Assembly (NCBI GenBank): GCA_964369185.1
Contig: CAYJEN010000007.1
Span: 1-50,897, forward strand
Length of the DNA stretch: 50,897 nt
From: CAYJAZ01 sp964369185
Lineage (GTDB): Bacteria > Desulfobacterota > Desulfovibrionia > Desulfovibrionales > Desulfovibrionaceae
Direction: 5' to 3'
Positions within the stretch are counted from its first letter, which is position 1. Each line of letters begins with the position of its first letter. The notes beneath the pieces were generated by a model. It saw nothing but the letters and a program-made list of their open reading frames with translations. It was not told the origin of the DNA and searched no databases. The translations under genes and the position numbers were made by a program. Shown here piece by piece: positions 43,621 through 50,897 of this stretch.

Positions 43621-43778
43621 ATATAATATTACTTTTGACTACTTTCTTTATCAGTTGACATATTGTTGCATTTTGATATATGTTTATTTATAACATTTAA
43701 AAATTATATATTGTTCATTGTTTCTTGAGATTAAAATCCATCAAGATTTCTAAAAGTGTCGATATAAGAGCTTCAAAT

Positions 43779-44807
43779 ATGAAAAAAGTATCTAAAATAA
43801 ATCTGAGCTTTTGCAGAAAATTTCTAATTTTAAATTTCTTATTCTTTTTTGTTTTCTTTCTGCCTTTATTTATTACATCTGCATATGCTTTAAATGAAAA
43901 AAATCCACTTCCTTGGGCAGCAACTGATAGTGAAACTTCAATAGATGGACTGCGCTTATACGAAATTGATAATTTCCGTATTTTTTACTATACAAAAGGG
44001 CATGATGCAATTGATAGGACTGATAAAGATAAAAATAAAATTGCGGACTATGTTGAAGATGTTGCGCGCCAATTTGTAGCTTCCCAGTATGTTTTTTGCG
44101 AGATTTTAGGTTTTCCTCGTCCAAGTGAGACAATGTACTATAAAGGTATTGAAACTGTAGATGTATATATTGTCAGCCGTGAATCGCTTAATGGAGTGCT
44201 GGGTATGGCTTTTTCACAGCCGGAGCACGCTCTTCTAAAAGATAAGGAGAAGTTTGCAGTTAAAATTTTGATTTCTAAAGGTTTTAAATTTACACATTCT
44301 TCAACCATTACACATGAATATTTTCATATAATTCAAAATGGTATGAGTCTTATAAAAAATAAATGGTACTTTGAAGGTCTTGCCAGATGGGCTGAAAACC
44401 TAATCCTAAAAAAAGATCACAATAGAGATCCACGATGGGATTATTATAGACTTATTAAAGCTCCTGATGTGCTAAAGCATGTTCAAGCAATGAGCTATGA
44501 TGCCGGAAAGTTTTTCTGGATTCCACTTTCTTTCCAGTTTGGACAAAATACAAATTATGATTTGCCTGAAAATTGCCCTGTTCTATCAATGAAGTATAGT
44601 GATGGAACCTCCGTTGTACAGGATACAAGTATAAGAGGCGGAAGATTAATAAAGCTATTTTTGGAAGAACTTCATAAAATGGATCAAGAAGTTATAAAGA
44701 GTAAAAATCTGACAGTGTGGGATAACGCTCAAGCAACATCAATGACTAATAATAGCTATATTATGAAAGCCATAAAAAATACTCTTAAAATATATAATAA
44801 AAAATAG
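43779..44807 (+). CDS. Secreted HExxH metallopeptidase-like protein
   Basis: A 342-aa exported protein. A long N-terminal signal peptide has its hydrophobic core at about 15-34 and cleavage near AYA-LNE (37-38). The putative zinc site is H179-E-Y-F-H183, with E199 or E206 downstream (YFEGLARWAE), a gluzincin-style layout. DKDKNKIADYVE at 82-93 resembles a calcium-binding loop. Its substrate is unknown. The longer frame begins at a TTG (43725) with no ribosome site, so the ATG at 43779 is used. It is single and flanked by the lptG terminator and the hisD promoter. I cannot name the peptidase family. Confidence 0.7.
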   Translation: MKKVSKINLSFCRKFLILNFLFFFVFFLPLFITSAYALNEKNPLPWAATDSETSIDGLRLYEIDNFRIFYYTKGHDAIDRTDKDKNKIADYVEDVARQFVASQYVFCEILGFPRPSETMYYKGIETVDVYIVSRESLNGVLGMAFSQPEHALLKDKEKFAVKILISKGFKFTHSSTITHEYFHIIQNGMSLIKNKWYFEGLARWAENLILKKDHNRDPRWDYYRLIKAPDVLKHVQAMSYDAGKFFWIPLSFQFGQNTNYDLPENCPVLSMKYSDGTSVVQDTSIRGGRLIKLFLEELHKMDQEVIKSKNLTVWDNAQATSMTNNSYIMKAIKNTLKIYNKK

Positions 44808-44837
44808 AAAATAATTTTTAAAAGCGCAAGAAAAAAC

Positions 44838-44866
44838 TCGACATTTTTAACAAATGAAGTTAAGAT
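44838..44866 (+). promoter_or_regulatory. Candidate promoter of hisD
   Basis: TCGACA (44838-44843), a 17-nt spacer and TAAGAT (44861-44866) lie 29 nt before the ATG. AGGAG lies 6 nt before the ATG. Confidence 0.4.
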
Positions 44867-44895
44867 TTCTCAAGCATCTTATGTAGGAGTTTATC

Positions 44896-46197
44896 ATGCC
44901 TTGTACAAAATATCAGTATACTGACGTAAATGAAGCGAAAAAATTTTTTGAATTCCTCTCAAAAAGAGACGAAGCTAACCCTGAAATCGATGAAAAAGTT
45001 AAGGAAATTTTAACTAATGTTCAACAAAATGGCGATGATGCTCTTTTAGAGTATACAAAGCATTTTGATGCGCCTTCCTCCGATGGAAATTTTAAAATTC
45101 CTCGCCACGTAATTGCAGAAGCTGCGGCTTCAATTCCATCACAAGACTATGCAATTATTCAAGATGCGGCAAATCATATTCGTAGTTTCCACGAAATGCA
45201 AAAAGAAAAGTCTTGGTTCAATACCAAGCCGGATGGCACAATTCTTGGACAAAAAATCGATCCTATTCGCAGAGCCGGAATTTATGTTCCCGGCGGTAAA
45301 AATGGAAATACTCCACTAATTTCTTCACTCCTTATGGGGGCGATACCGGCAATGGTAGCCGGTGTTTCTGAAATTGCTGTAGTTAGCCCGCCGCGTGAAG
45401 ACGGAACTTTAAATCCTTATATTTTAGCCGCTGCATATCTTCTTGATATTGATGAAGTTTATGCTGTTGGTGGAGCATGGTCAATTGCTGGATTAGCTTA
45501 TGGAACTCAAACAATCAAACCTGTTGATATCATTACAGGCCCCGGAAATGCTTATGTAGCGGCTGCAAAACGTATGCTTCAAGGTAGAGTAGGGATTGAT
45601 ATGGTTGCAGGACCAAGCGAAATTCTTGTTATTGCCGATGAATTTGCTAATGCTGACTATATCGCTGCTGATATGCTTTCTCAGGCGGAGCACGATACCT
45701 TAGCTTCAGCGCTTTTTGTGACTGATAGCTCGCATCTTGCAGATAAAGTTCTTAAATGTCTAGAAACAAGACTAGAAACTTTACCACGTAAAGATATTGC
45801 GAAAGAATCACTTGAAAAATGGTCCGGTATTATTGTTTTCCAGAATATGTCTCAATGTGTTGAATTTTCTAACTATATTGCTCCGGAGCATCTTGAAGTC
45901 ATGACTCGTGACCCTTGGCAAGTGCTTCCATTTATTCAAAATGCAGGTGCAATCTTCCTAGGACCTTATTCTGCTGAATCTACCGGTGATTACTTTGCTG
46001 GACCAAACCACGTTCTGCCTACAATGTCCACTGCAAGATTTTCTTCAGGTCTTAGCGTATCAACCTTTACGAAAAAATCTAATGTGTTAGCTATATCGCA
46101 AAACTTTGTACAAGCTAATGCTGAATCAATTGCTCGCTTTGCAAGATTAGAATCTCTTGAAGCGCATGCTCAAGCTGTAGAAGCTAGAAAAAAATAG
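44896..46197 (+). CDS. hisD: Histidinol dehydrogenase
   Basis: A 433-aa zinc enzyme that catalyses the last two oxidations of histidine synthesis. It has RRAGIYVPGGKNGNTPLISS, IDIITGPGNAYVAAAKRML, the signature MVAGPSEILVIADE, SQAEHDTLASALF, and the C-terminal GPNHVLPT. The length is normal. No other his gene is nearby. It converges on tsaB across a GGGGGAAA hairpin. Confidence 0.96.
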   Translation: MPCTKYQYTDVNEAKKFFEFLSKRDEANPEIDEKVKEILTNVQQNGDDALLEYTKHFDAPSSDGNFKIPRHVIAEAAASIPSQDYAIIQDAANHIRSFHEMQKEKSWFNTKPDGTILGQKIDPIRRAGIYVPGGKNGNTPLISSLLMGAIPAMVAGVSEIAVVSPPREDGTLNPYILAAAYLLDIDEVYAVGGAWSIAGLAYGTQTIKPVDIITGPGNAYVAAAKRMLQGRVGIDMVAGPSEILVIADEFANADYIAADMLSQAEHDTLASALFVTDSSHLADKVLKCLETRLETLPRKDIAKESLEKWSGIIVFQNMSQCVEFSNYIAPEHLEVMTRDPWQVLPFIQNAGAIFLGPYSAESTGDYFAGPNHVLPTMSTARFSSGLSVSTFTKKSNVLAISQNFVQANAESIARFARLESLEAHAQAVEARKK

Positions 46198-46220
46198 TTT
46201 TTTCAAATTTATTATTTTTA

Positions 46221-46275
46221 TTGAGAGGGGGAAACCTTGACTTTTTTACAAAAAAGCATGGTTTCCCCCTCTCAA
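46221..46275. repeat. GGGGGAAA hairpin repeat copy 4 (probable bidirectional terminator)
   Basis: A perfect 16-bp stem, TTGAGAGGGGGAAACC with GGTTTCCCCCTCTCAA, encloses a 23-nt loop with CTTTTTTACAAAAAAG that can itself pair. It lies between the convergent hisD and tsaB stops. Confidence 0.85.
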
Positions 46276-46292
46276 TAATTTAATATAGTAAA

Positions 46293-47027
46293 TTAATCAA
46301 CTATTTTGTGATACATTTTAAAAGCGGCGGATACATCATTTCCAAGCTTTTTTGATATATGCTCAAGATTATCGACTGCATCACAAGAGCGCACATAATC
46401 AGGGTTGATATCTCCATCAGCGTCCGGAAGGGTATTTGCTAGATTGAGAAGAACTCTAGGATTTAGAATGTTTGCAGATGTTGAGAGTATACAAGTAGAT
46501 GTGTCAGTCTCAGATGAAATTTTCAATGTGCCTGAGCCGAGCAAAAAGTTGGGTGCAGGTTCTTTTAGAACTTCATCGGGAGAGAGTAGTTCTGTAGTTG
46601 AAACTTGAAGAGGAATTCTATCTTCACTACAAATAAAATCAGCAGAATGCACGAGATTTTTCTTTGCATGAGTAATTACTCTTGTGTGTGTACCTTTCAC
46701 TGTTGGCGCGTTGAAAGCTAAAGCTTGTAGAAAATCAATTCCAACTTGCTTTGCTCCTGTTATTCTGGCTAGAGCAGATGATGTTGCTAAGGTAAGTCGA
46801 ATGCCCGTGAAAGAGCCGGCACCAATAACGCAAGCAATTCTACCTATCTCACTTAAATTTTTACCGAGTTCGGAAAAAATACCCTTGAGAAGAGGAGTAA
46901 GCTTTTCAGTGCTTTTTTGTGGGCAATCCCACTCTTGATGCACAAGTACAGTTGAACCTTGACCAATAACAACTTGAAGTATGCCTTCAGAGGCATTGAG
47001 AACGAGGGTGAGTTTATCTTCAGACAT
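46293..47027 (-). CDS. tsaB: tRNA t6A modification protein TsaB
   Basis: A 244-aa partner of TsaD in making N6-threonylcarbamoyladenosine on ANN-decoding tRNAs. The family signature is GAGSFTGIRLTLATSSALA near residue 67, and the ASKHA-type N-terminus LTLVLNASEGILQVVI is seen. It is last of the run prmA-rlpA-tsaB, 9 nt after rlpA. tsaD and tsaE are not in the window. Confidence 0.9.
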   Translation of the reverse strand: MSEDKLTLVLNASEGILQVVIGQGSTVLVHQEWDCPQKSTEKLTPLLKGIFSELGKNLSEIGRIACVIGAGSFTGIRLTLATSSALARITGAKQVGIDFLQALAFNAPTVKGTHTRVITHAKKNLVHSADFICSEDRIPLQVSTTELLSPDEVLKEPAPNFLLGSGTLKISSETDTSTCILSTSANILNPRVLLNLANTLPDADGDINPDYVRSCDAVDNLEHISKKLGNDVSAAFKMYHKIVD

Positions 47028-47036
47028 ACAGACTCT

Positions 47037-47702
47037 TTATTTTAGGAATTTTATATCTTTTTTGTAAAGTTCAATAGTAGCAAGTGGAAAAACAGTAATA
47101 TGATCGATAAGTTCATTCTGTGCAGAGGCAAAATCTTCAAAAGGTCCAAGCCCTACAAGATATCCGTCTTCTAAAGGAAAAAGATGCACATCAAAAATCC
47201 CGATTTTATGGAGTTTATCAAGGCTCTTCATAGCTTCATCAAGGCTTGTATCAACACTGCAACTGACAAAGAAGCTAAGTTCAGGATCAAGCGGGACACC
47301 TTGCCTATCGGTAACTGAAACAGCATGCATATCAATAACGCCTGATTTCATGCCATCTAGTCTTTTCATTGCAGCTTCAGATAAATCAATAATTCTGTCA
47401 CCAATATACGGGCCTCTATCATTGATTTGAACGTAGGTGCTTTTGCCGTTATCACTATTTGTAATGTGAAGAACTTGCCCAAATTTCAATGATTTGTGCG
47501 CCGCTGTAAGCCCAAATTGATTGTATCTTTGACCATTTGCGGTGAGTCTTCCGTGAAAACCAGGGCCATACCATGAGGCTGTACCTTCTTCATTGAAAGT
47601 ATCATCGTAGTAAGATTTTGATAAATCGATATGATCAGCTTGTGCTGGCTGAAAAGTAAATGCCGCTAAACCAAATACTAATAAACTAAAAAAATGCTTC
47701 AT
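47037..47702 (-). CDS. rlpA: RlpA-type septal ring lytic transglycosylase with SPOR-like end
   Basis: A 221-aa exported protein. The signal peptide ends near AQA-DHI, with no lipobox cysteine, so it is soluble rather than a lipoprotein. The double-psi barrel RlpA domain has GTASWYGPGFHGRLTANGQRYNQFGLTAAHKSL and INDRGPYIGDRIIDLS, carrying the catalytic-acid region. About 70 C-terminal residues (FFVSCSVDTSLDEAMKSL, GYLVGLGPFEDFASAQ) look like a SPOR domain that binds denuded septal glycan. It is 24 nt after prmA. Confidence 0.87.
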   Translation of the reverse strand: MKHFFSLLVFGLAAFTFQPAQADHIDLSKSYYDDTFNEEGTASWYGPGFHGRLTANGQRYNQFGLTAAHKSLKFGQVLHITNSDNGKSTYVQINDRGPYIGDRIIDLSEAAMKRLDGMKSGVIDMHAVSVTDRQGVPLDPELSFFVSCSVDTSLDEAMKSLDKLHKIGIFDVHLFPLEDGYLVGLGPFEDFASAQNELIDHITVFPLATIELYKKDIKFLK

Positions 47703-47726
47703 AAAAATACACAGAAAAAAATAAGA

Positions 47727-48632
47727 CTATTTCTTTCTCCAAGTTAAAGCCACCCAAGTTTCTGAGGGCTTAATTTCATTTGTAGCGATATTTTCAGGGC
47801 ATAAGTGTGGAATGTCTTGAGCTTCAAGTTTAATAGGTTCACCAAGTTCAGCATATGCCGCGCAAACATCGTCAGCCTGAGAGGATAAAATCCCCGACAA
47901 AATAAGATAACCATCTTTCTTCACTCTGGCAATAATATCAGGTGCAAGAACTTTCAATGGTCCTGCTAAAATATTAGCGATTACTATATCATAATCTTCT
48001 TTTGATTGTTCAATACTGCCTGTAGCAAGGTCAATTCCGTTACCGGTTTTATTGAGGAGTAGATTTTCTTCTGTATTTACAATAGCTACAGGGTCGATAT
48101 CTGAACAAAGTCCTGTCATGCCTAATTTATAACAGGCAAGACCCAAAATACCCGTACCACAACCAAGATCTAAAAATCTAAAATTAGGCTTGAAAGCGTC
48201 ATTCTTATAGAGATTTGTGATTGCGTGTAAGCAAAGTGCAGTAGTAGCGTGATGACCGGTTCCAAAAGCTGATTTTGGTTCAATATAAAGAGGGATAGTA
48301 TCAGCATCAACAGGGGTATCTAGCTCCCAAGAAGGTAGAACAAGAAATTTACCTGCACTTACGGGTGTAAAGTATTTTTTCCAAGCTTCTGTCCAATCTT
48401 TATTTTCAACTTCGCTTTCAACGAATTCGGCATAAGGATATAAACCTGTAATCATTTCTTTTACATCATCTAGTGTGTTCTTTAATTCACAATGTAAACG
48501 GATTAAAAGTTTATCAGCTCCAATATTTTCTTCTTCCCAACCGTATTGTATATGTTGAAATATGAGAGCTTGAGCAATTTCGCTGTCAGTCTGATTTAGG
48601 TAAATGTCAAGTCTGTATAGTTTTTTGTTCAT
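47727..48632 (-). CDS. prmA: Ribosomal protein L11 methyltransferase
   Basis: A 301-aa S-adenosylmethionine enzyme that trimethylates ribosomal protein L11. The N-terminal substrate domain (about 1-100) contains DWTEAWKKYFTPV. PKSAFGTGHHATTALCL follows, then the SAM motif FLDLGCGTGILGLACYKLG and DIVIANILAGPL, where the post-I NxL motif sits. LLSGILSSQ and the C-terminal WVALTWRKK complete it. It is first of the minus-strand run prmA-rlpA-tsaB. Confidence 0.94.
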   Translation of the reverse strand: MNKKLYRLDIYLNQTDSEIAQALIFQHIQYGWEEENIGADKLLIRLHCELKNTLDDVKEMITGLYPYAEFVESEVENKDWTEAWKKYFTPVSAGKFLVLPSWELDTPVDADTIPLYIEPKSAFGTGHHATTALCLHAITNLYKNDAFKPNFRFLDLGCGTGILGLACYKLGMTGLCSDIDPVAIVNTEENLLLNKTGNGIDLATGSIEQSKEDYDIVIANILAGPLKVLAPDIIARVKKDGYLILSGILSSQADDVCAAYAELGEPIKLEAQDIPHLCPENIATNEIKPSETWVALTWRKK

Positions 48633-48661
48633 GTCCTTATGCCCTATTTTGATTTTTACCT

Positions 48662-48690
48662 TTTATACTACATTTTGTCACACATTTCAA
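48662..48690 (-). promoter_or_regulatory. Sigma70-like promoter of prmA
   Basis: On the minus strand TTGAAA (48690-48685), a 17-nt spacer and TATAAA (48667-48662) lie about 30 nt before the prmA ATG at 48632. Confidence 0.6.
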
Positions 48691-48762
48691 GTAAAGCTTT
48701 TTCTCCTTATTTTTTAGGTTGTTAAGAAAAATACCCTAGAATGTTACAAAAAGTACATAGTA

Positions 48763-48780
48763 TTGTTATTTATTTCACAA
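48763..48780. promoter_or_regulatory. Rex-like operator upstream of hdrCBA
   Basis: TTGTTATTTATTTCACAA matches TTGTGAA-N4-TTCACAA at 12 of 14 fixed positions, with the right half perfect. Rex is an NADH/NAD-responsive repressor of energy genes in anaerobes. The site is about 45 nt upstream of the likely -35 rather than over it, which weakens the call. Confidence 0.4.
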
Positions 48781-48825
48781 AATATCATTATCAGCTTGAA
48801 TATATTTTTTAAATTCAAGTTAGTA

Positions 48826-48854
48826 TTGACTCATATTAAGTTTTAATATATAAA
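48826..48854 (+). promoter_or_regulatory. Sigma70-like promoter of hdrCBA
   Basis: TTGACT (48826-48831), a 17-nt spacer and TATAAA (48849-48854) lie 43 nt before the hdrC ATG. An inverted repeat CTTGAAT...ATTCAAG (48795-48819) lies just upstream of the -35. Confidence 0.6.
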
Positions 48855-48897
48855 ACTATAAATTATTTTTTTGACACACTCTAAAGTAGGAAAAGAT

Positions 48898-49461
48898 ATG
48901 GATACATTGCAATTAAATGAAAGAGACCTTGCATTTATCCACGAGATTGAAGAAGAAAGTGGGGAAAAACTTTCTACTTGCTATCAATGTGGTAAATGCA
49001 CTGCGGGTTGTCCTGCTTCATTTTTGTATGATAAGCAGGTGAGTCAAGTTATGCGCTCCGTCCAACTTGGATTTAAAGAGGAAACTCTTAAATGTAAGTC
49101 ATTATGGCTATGCCTATCATGTTCAACATGTACTGCGCGTTGCCCTAATAAAATTGACGTTGCGAAAGTTATGGATATTCTCCGCCACAAAGCTCGTAAA
49201 GAAGGCTATGTTAACTCACGCCCTGTTGAGCAGTTCTGGCTTGCATTCTTGGATACAGTAAAATACACCGGTCGTTCATACGAAATCGGCGTTATGGCTG
49301 ACTATATGATGAGAACAGGTAGATTCTTTACTGATTTAGATATTTCTATACCGGCGCTCAAAAGAAATAAATTGCCAATGGTGCCTCACCTTATTAAAGG
49401 TAAAGACGAAGTTGGAAGAATATTTGAAAGATATGCTGAAAAACAAGGGGGAGCTCACTAA
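48898..49461 (+). CDS. hdrC: Heterodisulfide reductase-type subunit C
   Basis: A 187-aa electron-transfer subunit with two [4Fe-4S] clusters: Cys28/31/34/38 (CYQCGKCTAGCP) and Cys72/75/78/82 (CLSCSTCTARCP). No haem-binding membrane domain follows, so it is the soluble HdrC type. The ATG at 48898 is used because GTAGGAAAAG lies directly upstream; the longer frame starts at a TTG within the leader. Its stop overlaps the hdrB ATG by one base. Confidence 0.92.
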   Translation: MDTLQLNERDLAFIHEIEEESGEKLSTCYQCGKCTAGCPASFLYDKQVSQVMRSVQLGFKEETLKCKSLWLCLSCSTCTARCPNKIDVAKVMDILRHKARKEGYVNSRPVEQFWLAFLDTVKYTGRSYEIGVMADYMMRTGRFFTDLDISIPALKRNKLPMVPHLIKGKDEVGRIFERYAEKQGGAH

Positions 49462-50342
49462 TGAATCTCGCATACTATCCCGGTTGCTCTGCCTTGGGAA
49501 CAAGCAAAGAATACGAAGTATCAACTCAGGCTATTTGTAAACATTTAGGCGTTTTTGCAAAAGAAATTGAAGATTTTAGCTGCTGTGGTTCAACCCCTGC
49601 ACATACAATGTCTCATGAACTTTCAGGCGCGCTTTCAGCTCGTAACCTCCGTTTAGCGGCAGATATGAAAGCTGATAAAGTTCTTACATCATGCCCTAGC
49701 TGTTTAGCAAACTTAAAAACTGCTAAACATCGTATGGCTGATGATAAATTTAAAGCAGAAGTAGATGCTCTTCTCGATACTCCAACTGCTGAATTACCTG
49801 ATATTAACTCTGTTTTACAATACCTTACTGAAGAAGTAGGGCTTGAAAAAATTAAAACTAAAGTTAGAAAACCTCTTGCAGGATTAAAAGTTGCTTGTTA
49901 TTACGGTTGCTTACTTACTCGCCCTGCTGCAATTATGCAATACGATAGCGAAGAACAACCTATGACTATGGATAACTTACTTACCGCTTTAGGCGCAGAA
50001 TGTGTTCCTTATCCATTAAAAACAGAATGTTGTGGTGCATCACAAGGTATTCCGCAACAAAAAATGACATCAACTTTAGTTGGTCGCTTATTAGAAAGAG
50101 CAAAAGAATTTGGCGCAGATGTTGTTGCAGTTGCATGCCCGCTCTGTCAAATGAATTTAGATCTTCGCCAAAGCCAAGCAGAAAAAGAAAACAACACTAC
50201 ATATAATATGCCGGTGCTTTACTTTACTCAGCTTATGGCTCTTGCTTTTGATTTGCCTGAAAAAGATATCATGCTTGATAAACTCGTGGTAAATCCTTCT
50301 CGTGTAAAGACCATCATCAATGCAGGCGGAGGTAAAGAGTAA
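49461..50342 (+). CDS. hdrB: Heterodisulfide reductase-type subunit B
   Basis: A 293-aa subunit with two CCG domains: Cys9...Cys41-Cys42 with CPSC, and CYYGC...ECCGASQG with CPLC. In methanogen HdrB these carry the noncubane Fe-S clusters that split a disulfide. Deltaproteobacterial homologues act in electron-bifurcating complexes, probably on a small protein disulfide. It is coupled to hdrC and hdrA by one-base overlaps (TAATG). Confidence 0.93.
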   Translation: MNLAYYPGCSALGTSKEYEVSTQAICKHLGVFAKEIEDFSCCGSTPAHTMSHELSGALSARNLRLAADMKADKVLTSCPSCLANLKTAKHRMADDKFKAEVDALLDTPTAELPDINSVLQYLTEEVGLEKIKTKVRKPLAGLKVACYYGCLLTRPAAIMQYDSEEQPMTMDNLLTALGAECVPYPLKTECCGASQGIPQQKMTSTLVGRLLERAKEFGADVVAVACPLCQMNLDLRQSQAEKENNTTYNMPVLYFTQLMALAFDLPEKDIMLDKLVVNPSRVKTIINAGGGKE

Positions 50343-50897
50343 TGAAAATAGGTATTTTTGTATGTAAGTGCGGCTCTAACATTGCGGCTACTGTTGACGT
50401 TGATAAAGTAGCTGAAGCAGCTTTAAAATTTCCTGATGTAGTATATTCATCTGTTAATATGTATACTTGCTCAGAACCTGGTCAGCAATCAATTATTGAT
50501 GCTATCAATGAGCATAAATTAGATGCAGTTGTAGTTGCATCTTGTTCACCACGTATGCATGAAAACACTTTCAGACGTACAGTGGAAAAAGCCGGTCTTA
50601 ACAAATATATGTTTGAAATGGCGAACATTCGTGAGCACGTTTCATGGATCGGTAAAGACATGGAAGCTAACACAAATAAAGCTATCGACCTTGTAATGAT
50701 TGCAAGTGAAAAAGTGCGTAATAACGCGCCTTTATATAGTAAACAATTTGATGTTACCAAAAAAGTTCTTGTTATTGGCGCAGGTATTGCCGGTATTCAA
50801 GCTGCTTTAGACTGTGCTGAAGCTGATGTTCCTGTAGTTTTAGTTGAAAAAGATGCTACTATCGGTGGTAAAATGGCTCGTCTTGATAAGACTTTCC
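50342..50897 (+). CDS. hdrA: Heterodisulfide reductase-type subunit A (partial, runs off the window)
   Basis: The first 185 codons of a flavin/Fe-S subunit. It opens MKIGIFVCKCGSNIA, followed by ASCSPRMHENTFRRTVEKAG, EMANIREHVSW, and the FAD loop VLVIGAGIAGIQAALD at about 142-157. HdrA holds the bifurcating FAD in HdrABC complexes. The window ends before its Fe-S regions and any following gene. Start overlap with hdrB indicates one operon. Confidence 0.93.
   Translation, partial: MKIGIFVCKCGSNIAATVDVDKVAEAALKFPDVVYSSVNMYTCSEPGQQSIIDAINEHKLDAVVVASCSPRMHENTFRRTVEKAGLNKYMFEMANIREHVSWIGKDMEANTNKAIDLVMIASEKVRNNAPLYSKQFDVTKKVLVIGAGIAGIQAALDCAEADVPVVLVEKDATIGGKMARLDKTF

Noticed and set aside
43725..43778. 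TTG start adding 18 residues to the secreted peptidase-like protein
   Set aside because: No ribosome site precedes it, and it would place a charged stretch ahead of a well-formed signal peptide.
1..50897. tRNA, rRNA, tmRNA or toxin-antitoxin/defence genes
   Set aside because: The longest gene-free gaps were read on both strands and hold only promoters, terminators and the repeats described; no such genes were recognised.

Overview
The window is AT-rich bacterial chromosome, about one third G+C by eye. It is packed with Gram-negative housekeeping genes: BamD, TolB, LptF/LptG, RlpA, a heptosyltransferase-type enzyme and RseP. An hdrCBA cluster starts at the right edge, glpAB lacks glpC, and there is a compact N-acetylglutamate-synthase-like GNAT with a C-terminal Cys cluster. 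Together these point to an anaerobic sulfate-reducer-type deltaproteobacterium, most likely a low-GC member of the Desulfovibrionaceae (inference; no rRNA is present to confirm it).

Layout, left to right. 264-4724 (minus): an unrecognised 568-aa protein, rsmE, rarA and a lysophospholipid acyltransferase. 5011-7348: a GAF-only protein converging on a GT9 glycosyltransferase. 7471-11830 (minus): gpmI, then a trxA-trxB-bamD-Bax-inhibitor-like unit. 12126-14360 (minus): a PAS/GGDEF/GAF diguanylate cyclase. 14628-17826 (plus): a U32 protein and a GT8 glycosyltransferase. 18063-19451 (minus): a GNAT and a flavin/ferredoxin fusion. 19627-21095 (plus): an ECF/Cbi-type ATPase plus T component with no visible substrate-binding partner. 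21213-28607 (plus): a long conserved run pyrH-frr-uppS-cdsA-dxr-rseP-smpB-DUF721-NlpC/P60 lipoprotein. 28804-33266: an aminotransferase, an amphi-Trp protein, a receiver-like/GAF protein and mgtE. 33655-37970 (plus): glpA-glpB and mnmA. 38045-43559: tolB-speB (minus), diverging from a metallo-hydrolase, a 62-aa protein, lptF and lptG. 43779-48632: a secreted HExxH peptidase, hisD, and tsaB-rlpA-prmA on the minus strand. 48898-end: hdrC-hdrB-hdrA, with hdrA cut by the window edge.

The most distinctive content lies between the genes. One family of about 153-165 bp elements has terminal inverted repeats, TA at most ends and a long imperfect palindrome throughout. It occurs five times (84, 17896, 30021, 31704 and 36483) and looks like a transposase-less MITE family. 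It has two terminus types that change in concert at both ends, one internally deleted inverted copy, and one orphan end that forms the loop of a transcription terminator at 28618. A second family of GAGAGGGGGAAACC hairpins occurs four times (30186, 36820, 37991 and 46221), three of them at convergent gene junctions. A third structure, a 208-bp segment with 18-bp inverted ends at 36686-36893, encloses one of those hairpins. No transposase, CRISPR array, tRNA, rRNA or defence system was seen.

Several starts were moved from the longest reading frame to an internal ATG because a Shine-Dalgarno or promoter sits there; each entry says so.
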